Assembly (NCBI RefSeq): GCF_030409945.1
Contig: NZ_JAUFQV010000040.1
Coordinates: 1-64,000, forward strand
Source: Vibrio tapetis subsp. quintayensis
GTDB lineage: Bacteria; Pseudomonadota; Gammaproteobacteria; Enterobacterales; Vibrionaceae
Direction: 5' to 3'
Length of the DNA: 64,000 nucleotides
The translations under genes and the position numbers were made by a program. Numbering within the stretch: position 1 is the stretch's first letter; each line of letters starts with the position of its first letter. Shown in pieces: positions 1-6,934 of this stretch. Below the pieces are notes generated by a model. The model did not search any database. It was not told where the DNA came from and was given only the letters and a program-made list of their open reading frames with translations.

Positions 1-212
1 CAGAACGATTGTTCTGGTTAAACTCTAAGATCGTGGCCAATATTAGTTGACCACTACATACGGTTAGCAAGCTCACAGTAATAGCCAAACATGCTACAGA
101 AATTGGGATTACTAGCTTTTCTGATATCGATGAAGATACCATATTTCGACTTCAAGAGAGCGGTCTGAACATTAACGTTAAGGGGAATAAAGTCTTATCT
201 GCGATTAACAGG

Positions 213-1865
213 TTGGTTCAGTGCCAAGAGTCATTGCCTATCCAGATTGAGATAAATAAATCGTTGGAGCCGAAACATTTTAGCTTGCCAGTGTTACCGC
301 CTGATCAACACTTTGCTATCCCATTCAGGATTTACTTTGAAATGGTGAATTGTGCTATTTCTGAAATTAGTGAAGCATACAAAAATAGAGTAGAGCTTGA
401 AAATGCAGTTGAAGTTTTCCTGACTCATTCGAGTTCAGTAAAGTCTGAACTAATGAGAAAAGTTAGAAGAGGTGAGTTGTCACTGGAAAGCGCCATTCCA
501 AGTGATTCTAAAGCTAACAGTATCCGTGAGGTGTTTGAAAGTGAAGGCATTCCAATCATTGACAATGAGCAAGAGCCGTTGTGGGAGGATGTTTGGGCAA
601 GTTGTGTTGGCGCAAACTGGAATGGCTCTAAAGCTAGAGGTATTTGGGAAGATTTTCAGGTTAAAATTGGCTCGAAGTCTTTTCGAGTTAGGTCTGAGTT
701 TTCAGAGTATCTTCGTGCTCTTAATTCCAATGCGGCATTTTTAGTGATGGCATTAAGTGGTATGAGAATTGGTGAGCTTTTTGGGATATCTCCCGTGTAT
801 GGTGCTCGGGATCATATTAAAATAGGAATTAATACTATTTATGCGCTTACAACAAAGCAGGAGAAGTTGACTCTAGATTCTCAGACTGCCGATGACGTCT
901 ATATAACAAATCGGACAGGCTTTAGGGCTTTTCATGTTCTCAACGCTATCCATCGACCTTATCGAAAGCGCTTTGAAGAAGGTTCCAACAGTACCTTCTT
1001 TGCAGCCTTAACAGAGGTGTACCACCCAAGACCTATTGAAAAGGTCGGATTAGGACAAACAATTAGAGAGACCATAAAGCGTTTATACAAAGATACATTT
1101 GTTTTGAACTCTCATGATTTAGATGCCCTTAGGGCATCTAATCCAGAACATAGCAGACTCCTTGAAGTTGGTGATAGTTTTCCTTATACAAACCACCAAT
1201 GCCGAAGAAGTTTTGCGTTCTACCTGATTGGTCTAGAGTTAATGGACTTCCCACAGTTAAAGCAACAATTGGGTCATATATCTATTGCTATGACACGTTG
1301 GTACGCAAAAAATGCACACTCATTGAAGAAAATTTTTGGTGAAATTAAAGAGGAAAGAGAGGAGCGTTCAGCTAGAGTAATGTCTCGCACCTATAACAAG
1401 TTAGCAAACAAAGAGCGCTTGGCTGGAGGGTTAGGTAAAAATCTTTTGAAGGAAGTTATTGAGAACGCTAATTTTTTTGACCAAGGCGTTAATGGCAGAA
1501 AACTTTTACCTAGATTTTGGAAAGAGGAAATCAGAACTGGTAAGGTGCATGTCCATGTGATTGGGAAGGGTATGTACTGCACAAAGAGGCAGTGCGCAAT
1601 GAGAGCTGCTATTGATCTTTCAGAATGTACTGATTGTGGCTGGGATATTATTGAAGATGCAAGCGAGGCTGAATCTATACGAATGACGGCTATGAGAGAC
1701 CTACTAATTTTACAGGAATCGGGGGAGCTTAATGGCAGTTCAGCTTCGAAGTATGTGATGGACATACGCTCGGCAGAGAAAATCATGTCTGATCTAAACT
1801 TCCCATATGAAGTCTTTGAGATACCAGATGATGTATCTCAGTTAATCCCTGTACAAAACATATAG
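213..1865 (+). CDS. Tyrosine recombinase (IntB-like), 5' end not intact
   Basis: Site-specific DNA recombinase of the phage integrase class. Numbered from the first possible start (TTG at 213), the catalytic set is visible: Arg185 in SGMRIGEL, His328 and Arg331 in HQCR, His355 in QLGH, and the Tyr364 nucleophile in RWYA. After the catalytic domain, about 190 residues include a Cys cluster (C-x4-C, then C-x2-C in CTDCGW) that may bind zinc. Coding-like sequence continues upstream in frame (reading FSDIDEDTIFRL) to a TGA at 48-50, with no ATG, GTG or TTG between, so the natural start has been lost by truncation or mutation, or lies in another frame beyond the window. The next gene starts 8 bases after the stop, which suggests one operon. 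The catalytic residues are intact, but activity is doubtful. Confidence 0.75.
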   Translation: MVQCQESLPIQIEINKSLEPKHFSLPVLPPDQHFAIPFRIYFEMVNCAISEISEAYKNRVELENAVEVFLTHSSSVKSELMRKVRRGELSLESAIPSDSKANSIREVFESEGIPIIDNEQEPLWEDVWASCVGANWNGSKARGIWEDFQVKIGSKSFRVRSEFSEYLRALNSNAAFLVMALSGMRIGELFGISPVYGARDHIKIGINTIYALTTKQEKLTLDSQTADDVYITNRTGFRAFHVLNAIHRPYRKRFEEGSNSTFFAALTEVYHPRPIEKVGLGQTIRETIKRLYKDTFVLNSHDLDALRASNPEHSRLLEVGDSFPYTNHQCRRSFAFYLIGLELMDFPQLKQQLGHISIAMTRWYAKNAHSLKKIFGEIKEEREERSARVMSRTYNKLANKERLAGGLGKNLLKEVIENANFFDQGVNGRKLLPRFWKEEIRTGKVHVHVIGKGMYCTKRQCAMRAAIDLSECTDCGWDIIEDASEAESIRMTAMRDLLILQESGELNGSSASKYVMDIRSAEKIMSDLNFPYEVFEIPDDVSQLIPVQNI

Positions 1866-1873
1866 AGGTAACT

Positions 1874-2362
1874 ATGGCTCGTAACAAGGATGCTTCTCGT
1901 AAGGCACTACTCGATGCAATCTCTAGAATTAAAGAGCAGACCTACACGCATAAAGATCTGAAAAAGAAAAATGTTGTAAAACTAAACAAGTCAAATGTCG
2001 AAAAGGAAGCTGGACTATCTGTTGGCGCTCTTCGTCATCACCCTGATATTGTTAAGTTGATAGAGAACCCTAGCCCTAACAAGAATCATAGTGATGATGT
2101 AGCGAGCTTGACTAAAAAGGTTGATAAACTGAAGGCTTTAAATGGAGAGCTAAAAGCCGAGAGTGCCCGTGATAAAAAGGATGCAGAGCAAGCAAAACAG
2201 ACCCTAAAAGAGTATCAGTCTGAGTATCATCAAACAGTAACAGCTTTGTTCTTTAAAATACCGATCAATGAAAGAGAGGAGGCAATAAAGTCACTTGATG
2301 ACTCCTCTTTGAACGGAGAAGTAACGAATATAAATGAATATAGGCGTGTAGCGCCTATCTAA
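1874..2362 (+). CDS. Small coiled-coil protein, SRAP/TnpC-like recombinase partner
   Basis: A 162-residue basic protein encoded 8 bases downstream of the recombinase, with AGAGGTAA ahead of the ATG. The N-terminal 60 residues include a possible helix-turn-helix (NVEKEAGLSVGALRHH). Residues of about 75-125 are rich in Lys, Glu and Ala with heptad-like spacing and look like a coiled coil. No enzymatic motif is visible. Position and architecture resemble the SE recombination auxiliary protein (srap) or TnpC-type accessory proteins that help tyrosine recombinases; this is inference from context. Its 3' end overlaps the convergent gene at 2355-2627 by 8 bases. It could instead be a generic DNA-binding protein of the element. 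Confidence 0.6.
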   Translation: MARNKDASRKALLDAISRIKEQTYTHKDLKKKNVVKLNKSNVEKEAGLSVGALRHHPDIVKLIENPSPNKNHSDDVASLTKKVDKLKALNGELKAESARDKKDAEQAKQTLKEYQSEYHQTVTALFFKIPINEREEAIKSLDDSSLNGEVTNINEYRRVAPI

Positions 2363-2627
2363 CTAGCTCTGGAAACTTTACTGACACTTCAATAAAGCCA
2401 ATTTTGCGTGCAACTTTCGCTGCTGCATCAATGGTTTTGAATTTTCTAGCATCATCTCCACGTTGTGGAGTAACGGTGTATTGTGTTGACTTGTTCTTCC
2501 CTTGTAGCATTAGATTCCAATCTGTGCCAAATGCTTCTGGAACTACAATGGCTTTGGTTAATTCACCTGCTTGAAATCTGATTTCTAGCTCAGCTTGTTG
2601 CATATCGAGTGCATCCAAATAATTCAA
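2355..2627 (-). CDS. Small hypothetical protein of the integrative element
   Basis: A 90-residue protein with no domain I can name securely. It begins MNYLDALDMQQAELEIRF, has a central mixed segment with TPQRGDDARKF, and ends in a helix-forming stretch (TIDAAAKVARKIGFIEVSV). Short proteins of this general layout occur on plasmids and mobile elements and are sometimes annotated as RepB-like, but I cannot confirm that. The tail-to-tail 8-base overlap with the coiled-coil gene suggests compact accessory DNA. The upstream segment to 2912 carries no further gene that I can see. Confidence 0.5.
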   Translation of the reverse strand: MNYLDALDMQQAELEIRFQAGELTKAIVVPEAFGTDWNLMLQGKNKSTQYTVTPQRGDDARKFKTIDAAAKVARKIGFIEVSVKFPELVR

Positions 2628-2868
2628 TGAATATCACTACAATACGACAAAGATTGGAATTCATCAATACGGAGTTGTGAGTCATCAAAAGCTAAATTTG
2701 ATTTCAGTGTCGTTTATCTATAACGAAGTATCAAGATTGGGAATTGATGTGGATTTAAGCGACTGGACAGAAGAAGGTAGTAGGTTTCAATGTATGTAGG
2801 AGTGCATATTAAATTGGTGTGGATTAAATAAGTTGTTTAGTAATGGTGTTAGCAAAATCGATCAATAG
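2628..2868. other. Gene-free stretch of the integrative element
   Basis: AT-rich sequence between the small reverse-strand gene and the terminator of the intact grcA. I see no convincing ORF, RNA gene or repeat. It presumably contains the promoter of the 2355-2627 gene. Confidence 0.5.
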
Positions 2869-2891
2869 AAAAAGGCGCTAATTGCGCCTTT
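2869..2891 (-). terminator. Terminator of intact grcA
   Basis: Stem AAAGGCGC/GCGCCTTT with an A-run on the left, giving a T-tract when read on the minus strand just past the grcA stop. Confidence 0.75.
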
Positions 2892-2912
2892 ATCATTCAT
2901 TGTACTTAGCTC

Positions 2913-3290
2913 TTATAGAGACTCTGTGAAAGTACGTGCGATAACGTCACGTTGTTGTTCTTGAGTTAGAGAGTTGAAGCGAACAGCGTAACCCGATACA
3001 CGGATTGTTAGCTGAGGGTAGTTCTCAGGGTTAGCTACTGCATCTTCTAAAGTCTCACGTTTTAAGACGTTCACGTTCAAATGCTGGCCGCCTTCGATCT
3101 TCGCTGGGACTTCAATAGCAACGTCACGAGACTCGTATTCGCCTAGATCTGCTGATGGAACTACTTGGTCTGCTTCGTAGCCTTCAACTGCAACAACACA
3201 ACGTGCTTCGTTCTTTTCTGTATCTAGCAACCAGATTGAGTTAAGTAGAGAATCGTTAGCTGCTTTAGTGATTTGGATACCTTGGATCAT
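2913..3290 (-). CDS. grcA: Autonomous glycyl radical cofactor GrcA (intact copy on the element)
   Basis: A 125-residue protein matching the YfiD/GrcA family over its whole length. GrcA is a stand-alone glycyl-radical domain that replaces the oxygen-damaged C-terminus of pyruvate formate-lyase. The C-terminal motif RVSGYAVRFNSLT carries the radical glycine and is complete. It lies beside a truncated second copy at 3478-3693. The two differ in protein (for example VVAVEG against VAATSG) and at many third positions, as orthologues from different species would. It therefore probably came in with the integrative element and replaces the broken resident gene. Its upstream region is unlike the resident promoter and has only a degenerate FNR-like site near 3399-3412. 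Confidence 0.95.
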   Translation of the reverse strand: MIQGIQITKAANDSLLNSIWLLDTEKNEARCVVAVEGYEADQVVPSADLGEYESRDVAIEVPAKIEGGQHLNVNVLKRETLEDAVANPENYPQLTIRVSGYAVRFNSLTQEQQRDVIARTFTESL

Positions 3291-3398
3291 ATGGATTTCC
3301 TTTTAATTTTTGATTTGATTTTTATGACTTAAAGCATGACTCTAAGTGCTGACTTCTTAAAAAAACATGACTAATAAAAAATATGAGATTTTTCTCTC

Positions 3399-3412
3399 TT
3401 TATGACTATCAA
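3399..3412 (-). promoter_or_regulatory. Degenerate FNR-like site upstream of intact grcA
   Basis: TTTATGACTATCAA matches TTGAT-N4-ATCAA at nine of ten positions. The mismatch is at the important G of the left half. Its centre is about 115 bases upstream of the intact grcA start, a similar distance to the good FNR site in the resident promoter. Confidence 0.35.
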
Positions 3413-3477
3413 ATCCATTGTTGATAAAGGGCTTGATGCGATTAAGTCATACTTTTTAGTAGTTAGGCTTTCCAATA

Positions 3478-3693
3478 TTAAAGGTGTTGACCACCTTCAA
3501 TGCGAGGAGCTGTTTCAATAGCAACTTCACGGCTTTCGTACTCACCTAGGTCAGCAGCTGAAACAACTTGATCAGCTTCGTAGCCTGATGTTGCTGCAAC
3601 ACAACGTGCTTCGTTCTTTTCGCTATCCAGTAACCAGATAGAGTTAAGAAGATTATCATTTGCTGCTTTAGTGATTTGAATACCTTGAATCAT
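3478..3693 (-). pseudogene. grcA: Resident grcA truncated by element insertion
   Basis: The first 71 codons of grcA, ending after EGGQHL with an immediate TAA. Family members continue for about 54 more residues, including the glycyl-radical loop, so this product cannot hold the radical. Homology to the intact copy stops abruptly at the element junction. It keeps a strong promoter (perfect TATAAT on the minus strand at 3770-3765 and a consensus FNR box at 3795-3808) and an AGGAG ribosome site. It is adjacent to nfo, which as I recall is the normal neighbour of grcA in Vibrio, so this is the original locus. Confidence 0.9.
3481..3497. other. Candidate attachment core (element end in grcA)
   Basis: Inverted repeat AAGGTG-TTGAC-CACCTT exactly at the point where the truncated grcA loses homology with the intact copy. 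Short inverted arms around a 5-7 base spacer are the usual core layout for tyrosine recombinases. Part of the palindrome is grcA sequence and part is the junction. The role is inferred. Confidence 0.4.
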
Positions 3694-3764
3694 AACTTTC
3701 TCCTAGTCCACTTTCGTGGCTGTTATAGTGGTGTTAATTTTCGAATTATTGTTGAGCTACGGTT

Positions 3765-3808
3765 ATTATATAGCTAATGTCCACTATAATAATATTGATT
3801 TAGATCAA
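3765..3808 (-). promoter_or_regulatory. FNR-type promoter of the resident grcA
   Basis: On the minus strand, a perfect FNR box TTGAT-TTAG-ATCAA (3795-3808) is centred 34 bases upstream of the centre of a perfect TATAAT (3770-3765). This is close to class II FNR spacing. It fits the known anaerobic induction of grcA in enteric bacteria. The promoter now drives only the truncated copy. Confidence 0.8.
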
Positions 3809-3847
3809 AAGACAACTAAAAACCATAATTATTTTACGGTAAAAAGA

Positions 3848-3861
3848 TTGAGTTAAATCAA
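3848..3861. promoter_or_regulatory. Second FNR-like site, nfo-grcA intergenic region
   Basis: TTGAG-TTAA-ATCAA, one mismatch from the FNR consensus, lies 53 bases from the first box in the 344-bp gap between grcA and nfo. It could assist grcA activation or act on nfo. Otherwise this gap is AT-rich with no gene. Confidence 0.5.
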
Positions 3862-4037
3862 TAAATGCTTAAAAAACAGTGTAAGTACAAAATATTTGAT
3901 ACTATAAAAAATAGTTTAATTGGTATTTTGTGGTAATTTTACTACAAAATATACACAATTTAGGTCATATCAACGGTAAGTCATTGCTTCTTACTTTAAA
4001 GATGAAAGTGATTACAAAAACAAATTACAGAGGGTTT

Positions 4038-4889
4038 ATGAAGTTAATTGGGGCACATGTATCGGCTGCGGGTGGTGTTGATAATGCACCGATGCGTGCA
4101 AGAGAGATTGGTGCAAACGCATTTGCGCTATTTACAAAAAACCAGCGGCAATGGGTGGCAAAACCACTAGATGCAAAAACCATATCTGCATTTAAAGCGA
4201 ACTGTAAGATGTTGGGGTTTGGCCCAGAAAGTATTTTGCCCCATGATTCTTATCTGATTAATTTGGGTGCCCCTGAAGAAGAAAAGCTGCAAAAATCTCG
4301 TGATGCTTTTATCGATGAAATGGAGCGTTGTCATCAGCTGGGTTTGTACTTATTGAACTTTCACCCAGGCAGTCATTTAAAGAAAATCTCTGAGTCTGAC
4401 TGTTTGGCTCGTATTGCTGAGTCAATCAATTTGGCTCATCAAGCCGTTCCGGATGTCGTTGCAGTGATCGAAAATACGGCAGGGCAAGGAACCAATTTGG
4501 GTTGGCGTTTTGAGCACCTAGCGGAAATCATCAACCAAGTTGAAGATAAGCAAAGGGTCGGAGTTTGCCTCGATACTTGCCACACATTCACCGCAGGTTA
4601 CGATCTTCGCACTAAAGAAGCCTGTGAAGCGACGTTCGCGCAGTTTGATCAAGTGGTGGGTATGCACTATTTGAAAGCAATGCACATTAATGATTCTAAA
4701 GTAGAATTTGCAAGTCGGGTGGATAGACATCATTCATTAGGCAAGGGGGAGATTGGCTGGCCGTGTTTCGAATACATCATGCAAGATGAACGATTTAATT
4801 CTATCCCATTGATTTTAGAAACAATTGAGCCGTCAATTTGGCCGGATGAAATACAACAGTTACGTCGTTTTGAGAAAAAACTAGCGTAA
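4038..4889 (+). CDS. nfo: Endonuclease IV (AP endonuclease)
   Basis: Cleaves DNA 5' of abasic sites in base excision repair, using a trinuclear zinc centre. The protein is 283 residues (E. coli 285) and starts MKLIGAHVSAAGG. Metal-binding family motifs are visible: ENTAGQGTNLG, CLDTCH, HINDSK, DRHHSLGKGEIG and LILETIEP. I chose the ATG at 4038 because AGAGGG precedes it and the family starts here; the frame stays open upstream to 3930 without a ribosome site. The neighbouring ung gene acts in the same pathway (uracil removal creates abasic sites). Confidence 0.97.
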   Translation: MKLIGAHVSAAGGVDNAPMRAREIGANAFALFTKNQRQWVAKPLDAKTISAFKANCKMLGFGPESILPHDSYLINLGAPEEEKLQKSRDAFIDEMERCHQLGLYLLNFHPGSHLKKISESDCLARIAESINLAHQAVPDVVAVIENTAGQGTNLGWRFEHLAEIINQVEDKQRVGVCLDTCHTFTAGYDLRTKEACEATFAQFDQVVGMHYLKAMHINDSKVEFASRVDRHHSLGKGEIGWPCFEYIMQDERFNSIPLILETIEPSIWPDEIQQLRRFEKKLA

Positions 4890-5026
4890 TTTTATTTACT
4901 TAGTAGGCCGGGGTGAAAAACTGGCATCATTCTTTCATAGATCCTATTACCGCTAGCTGGTGAGTACGAGATAACTTGTCAACAAAGCTAGCAACCGACT
5001 TGTTTTACGGTCTGTAGGAGAACGTT

Positions 5027-5137
5027 ATGATGTCATTTTTAAAAACGAATGCAGCAATTCAGCCTCGCAATATTCCGGTACCAAATCGACCTATTCAAGG
5101 CCGCGGCCACTGGAGAACCCCTCAGAAGACTTACTAA
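5027..5137 (+). CDS. Putative 36-residue basic protein
   Basis: A small ORF starting ATG-ATG (5027 or 5030) with TAGGAG 7-10 bases upstream. It encodes a short Pro/Arg-rich peptide containing IPVPNRPIQGRGHWR and has a normal TAA stop. It lies in the 350-bp gap between nfo and ung and resembles nothing I recognise. The ribosome site, the double start and the low-entropy basic composition argue for a real gene, but it could be a chance ORF. The upstream leader (about 4960-5000) contains two GCTAGC copies that could pair. Confidence 0.45.
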   Translation: MMSFLKTNAAIQPRNIPVPNRPIQGRGHWRTPQKTY

Positions 5138-5239
5138 GATAAATTTTGCTTGGTTTGATCTTTGTTAGATCACAAGCCCTATAGCACCTCGTAATTAAAT
5201 CTGGTTACAATACATCAGAATTAATAGCGAGGTGTTTTT

Positions 5240-5914
5240 ATGTCCGTCCATAAAACGTGGCAAGATGTGATTTCTGAACAGCAACAGCAGGAATACTTTC
5301 AACAAACTTTGGCATTTGTTAAGCAAGAGCGCGACTCTGGAAAAACCATATTTCCTCCAACCAATGAGGTGTTTGGTGCCTTTGATGTAACGCCTCTTAC
5401 GCAGGTTAAGGTTGTCATCCTAGGCCAGGATCCCTACCACGGGTTAGGGCAAGCGCACGGATTATGTTTCTCTGTCCGCCCTGACATTAAGACGCCGCCG
5501 TCTCTTGTTAATATATACAAAGAGTTGATGCAGGACATCGACGGATTCTGTACCCCCTCTCATGGCTATTTACAAAGCTGGGCTAAGCAAGGTGTGCTGT
5601 TATTGAACACGGTGCTGACTGTCGAGCAAGGCAATGCGCACTCTCATGCAAAGTGTGGCTGGGAGACTTTTACTGACAAGATCATTGCTGAGTTAAATGA
5701 AAAAGACGATGAGATTATCTTTTTGTTGTGGGGCGCTCATGCTCAAAAGAAAGGTAAAATGATAAGTCGTGATAGGCACCATGTGTTGACGGCTCCTCAT
5801 CCCTCTCCTTTGTCTGCCCATCGCGGATTTTTTGGTTGTGGTCACTTTTCTAAAGTAAATCAAATTCTTGATGATATGGGTAAAGAGCAAATTAATTGGC
5901 AGCCCATTCTGTAA
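5240..5914 (+). CDS. ung: Uracil-DNA glycosylase
   Basis: Removes uracil from DNA in base excision repair. A 224-residue family 1 enzyme. The water-activating motif GQDPYHG begins at residue 62, with catalytic Asp64. The DNA-intercalation motif HPSPLSAHRGF starts with His187. Both residues have the same numbers as in E. coli. The start at 5240 is preceded by GAGGTG at 6-base spacing. It is expressed in the same direction as nfo but 350 bases away, so probably from its own promoter. Confidence 0.98.
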   Translation: MSVHKTWQDVISEQQQQEYFQQTLAFVKQERDSGKTIFPPTNEVFGAFDVTPLTQVKVVILGQDPYHGLGQAHGLCFSVRPDIKTPPSLVNIYKELMQDIDGFCTPSHGYLQSWAKQGVLLLNTVLTVEQGNAHSHAKCGWETFTDKIIAELNEKDDEIIFLLWGAHAQKKGKMISRDRHHVLTAPHPSPLSAHRGFFGCGHFSKVNQILDDMGKEQINWQPIL

Positions 5915-6012
5915 GTGTTGTTTTTTTAATCAGCATCAAGGTATCGGTTTTGATTGTTCGCTAGTCTGTACTCTAAAGGAGCTTCTTTTGATAAACATAA
6001 GAATAAAGAGGA

Positions 6013-6573
6013 ATGGACGCGATGATGTTAGAACGGATACGTCGAGAGCACGGTTATATGATGCGACTGTTGGCCATTTTAAACAAAAAGCTAGTAGCGC
6101 TTCGTAATGAGCAGTCAGTAAATTATTCTCTGCTTAAAGAGGTGGTGGATTATCTAAGTAATCACTCGGAAAAAGTGCACCACCCGAAAGAAGACATCTT
6201 ATATCTTTATTATCAGGCTCATTATAAAGACATTGGTACCATTAAAAATTTAGAACAAGAGCATAAAGACCTTTCTGGCTTAACGGATGACTTCCTAAAT
6301 ACGATCGACATGATTTTGCAAGACGCGGTAGTGCCATTGGACATGTTTGCTGATCGCTTAGAAGAGTTCATCACTCGCCAGAAACAGCATCTAGAAATTG
6401 AAGAAAAAGAGATCTTGCCACTGATTGACAAGCACTTTACTCATGAAGATTGGAAAGCAGTCGAACTGCAATGGCAAGCGGAAGATGACGACCCAGTATT
6501 TGGTGAAACGATCGCCGAGCGCTACAAGCAGTTGGCCGAAAGGGTTAAAGCTTCTGATTTAGTTGAAAATTGA
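6013..6573 (+). CDS. Hemerythrin-domain protein
   Basis: A 186-residue cytoplasmic protein with the hemerythrin/HHE fold, a four-helix bundle that binds a di-iron centre. Ligand-type motifs occur in order: RREHGYMMRLL (helix 1), SEKVHHPKEDILY (helix 2), EQEHKDL (helix 3) and RQKQHLEIEEKEILPLI (helix 4). Such proteins sense or buffer oxygen, nitric oxide or iron; the ligand of this one cannot be told from sequence. The start at 6013 has AAGAGG upstream; ATGs two and three codons later are alternatives. It appears to be a single-gene unit. Confidence 0.88.
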   Translation: MDAMMLERIRREHGYMMRLLAILNKKLVALRNEQSVNYSLLKEVVDYLSNHSEKVHHPKEDILYLYYQAHYKDIGTIKNLEQEHKDLSGLTDDFLNTIDMILQDAVVPLDMFADRLEEFITRQKQHLEIEEKEILPLIDKHFTHEDWKAVELQWQAEDDDPVFGETIAERYKQLAERVKASDLVEN

Positions 6574-6616
6574 TAGGTAAGCTTTAGGGGCTCGGTGCGA
6601 TAAGCCAAAGTAGGTA

Positions 6617-6655
6617 AAAAAAATAGGCATTATTCGTTTAGAATGATGCCTATTT
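6617..6655 (-). terminator. Terminator of the DUF3545 gene
   Basis: Stem AAATAGGCAT/ATGCCTATTT around a GTTTA-containing loop, with a run of eight A at 6617-6623 and beyond that gives a T-tract on the minus strand. It probably also limits readthrough from the hemerythrin gene. Confidence 0.75.
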
Positions 6656-6742
6656 CCCATTAATTGTTAGCAAGTTATATCAACAATTTGCGTAAAATTG
6701 CTGAATGGTTGATAAAAGTCTAACTGATTTAGTTAGTTGAGT

Positions 6743-6928
6743 TTATAGATCTATGTCGTCAAGGTCGTAACTTTGACAAGCATCTAGGTCCATCAATTCG
6801 CGCTGTAAACGTTGTCTATCTTTTATTGCTTCTATTTCTCGCCATTTACGTTTAACGGGTTTGCTTCTCGTTGAACGAGAGCTGTGGTTATCCATTGTCA
6901 TAATATCTTCGAGTTGAAAGCCATCCAT
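6743..6928 (-). CDS. DUF3545 family small protein
   Basis: A 61-residue cytoplasmic protein of unknown function. A basic middle (RSTRSKPVKRKWREIEAIKDRQRLQ) is followed by an acidic tail ending DLDDIDL, the pattern I associate with DUF3545 proteins of Vibrio and relatives. The ATG at 6928 is preferred because AGAGAGG lies 6 bases upstream; a TTG at 6934 abuts that site. A later internal ATG (MDNHSS) is also possible. Confidence 0.75.
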   Translation of the reverse strand: MDGFQLEDIMTMDNHSSRSTRSKPVKRKWREIEAIKDRQRLQRELMDLDACQSYDLDDIDL

Positions 6929-6934
6929 ATGCAA

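Larger units (their letters stand above)
1..3480. mobile_element. Right part of an integrative element inserted in grcA
   Basis: This stretch separates the truncated resident grcA (3478-3693) from whatever lies left of the window. It encodes a large tyrosine recombinase with a C-terminal cysteine cluster, an adjacent coiled-coil protein, an unknown reverse-strand gene and a full-length grcA that differs from the resident copy at many synonymous and some non-synonymous sites. The recombinase plus small partner resembles the intB-srap end of the four-gene module (intA-tfp-intB-srap) of Vibrio strand-biased circularizing elements (SEs); that match is from memory, not from a search. The right boundary is placed at the point where the truncated grcA loses homology, about 3478-3490. 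The left boundary is outside the window. Confidence 0.6.

Noticed and set aside
2..15. AGAAC-GATT-GTTCT resembles a Gram-positive SOS box
   Set aside because: Gammaproteobacterial LexA uses CTGT-N8-ACAG; this is more likely a chance or element-specific inverted repeat.
5150..5180. Possible CRP site near GATCTTTGTTAGATCACA before ung
   Set aside because: The half-sites TGA and TCACA are spaced wrongly for TGTGA-N6-TCACA; it looks like a small hairpin instead.
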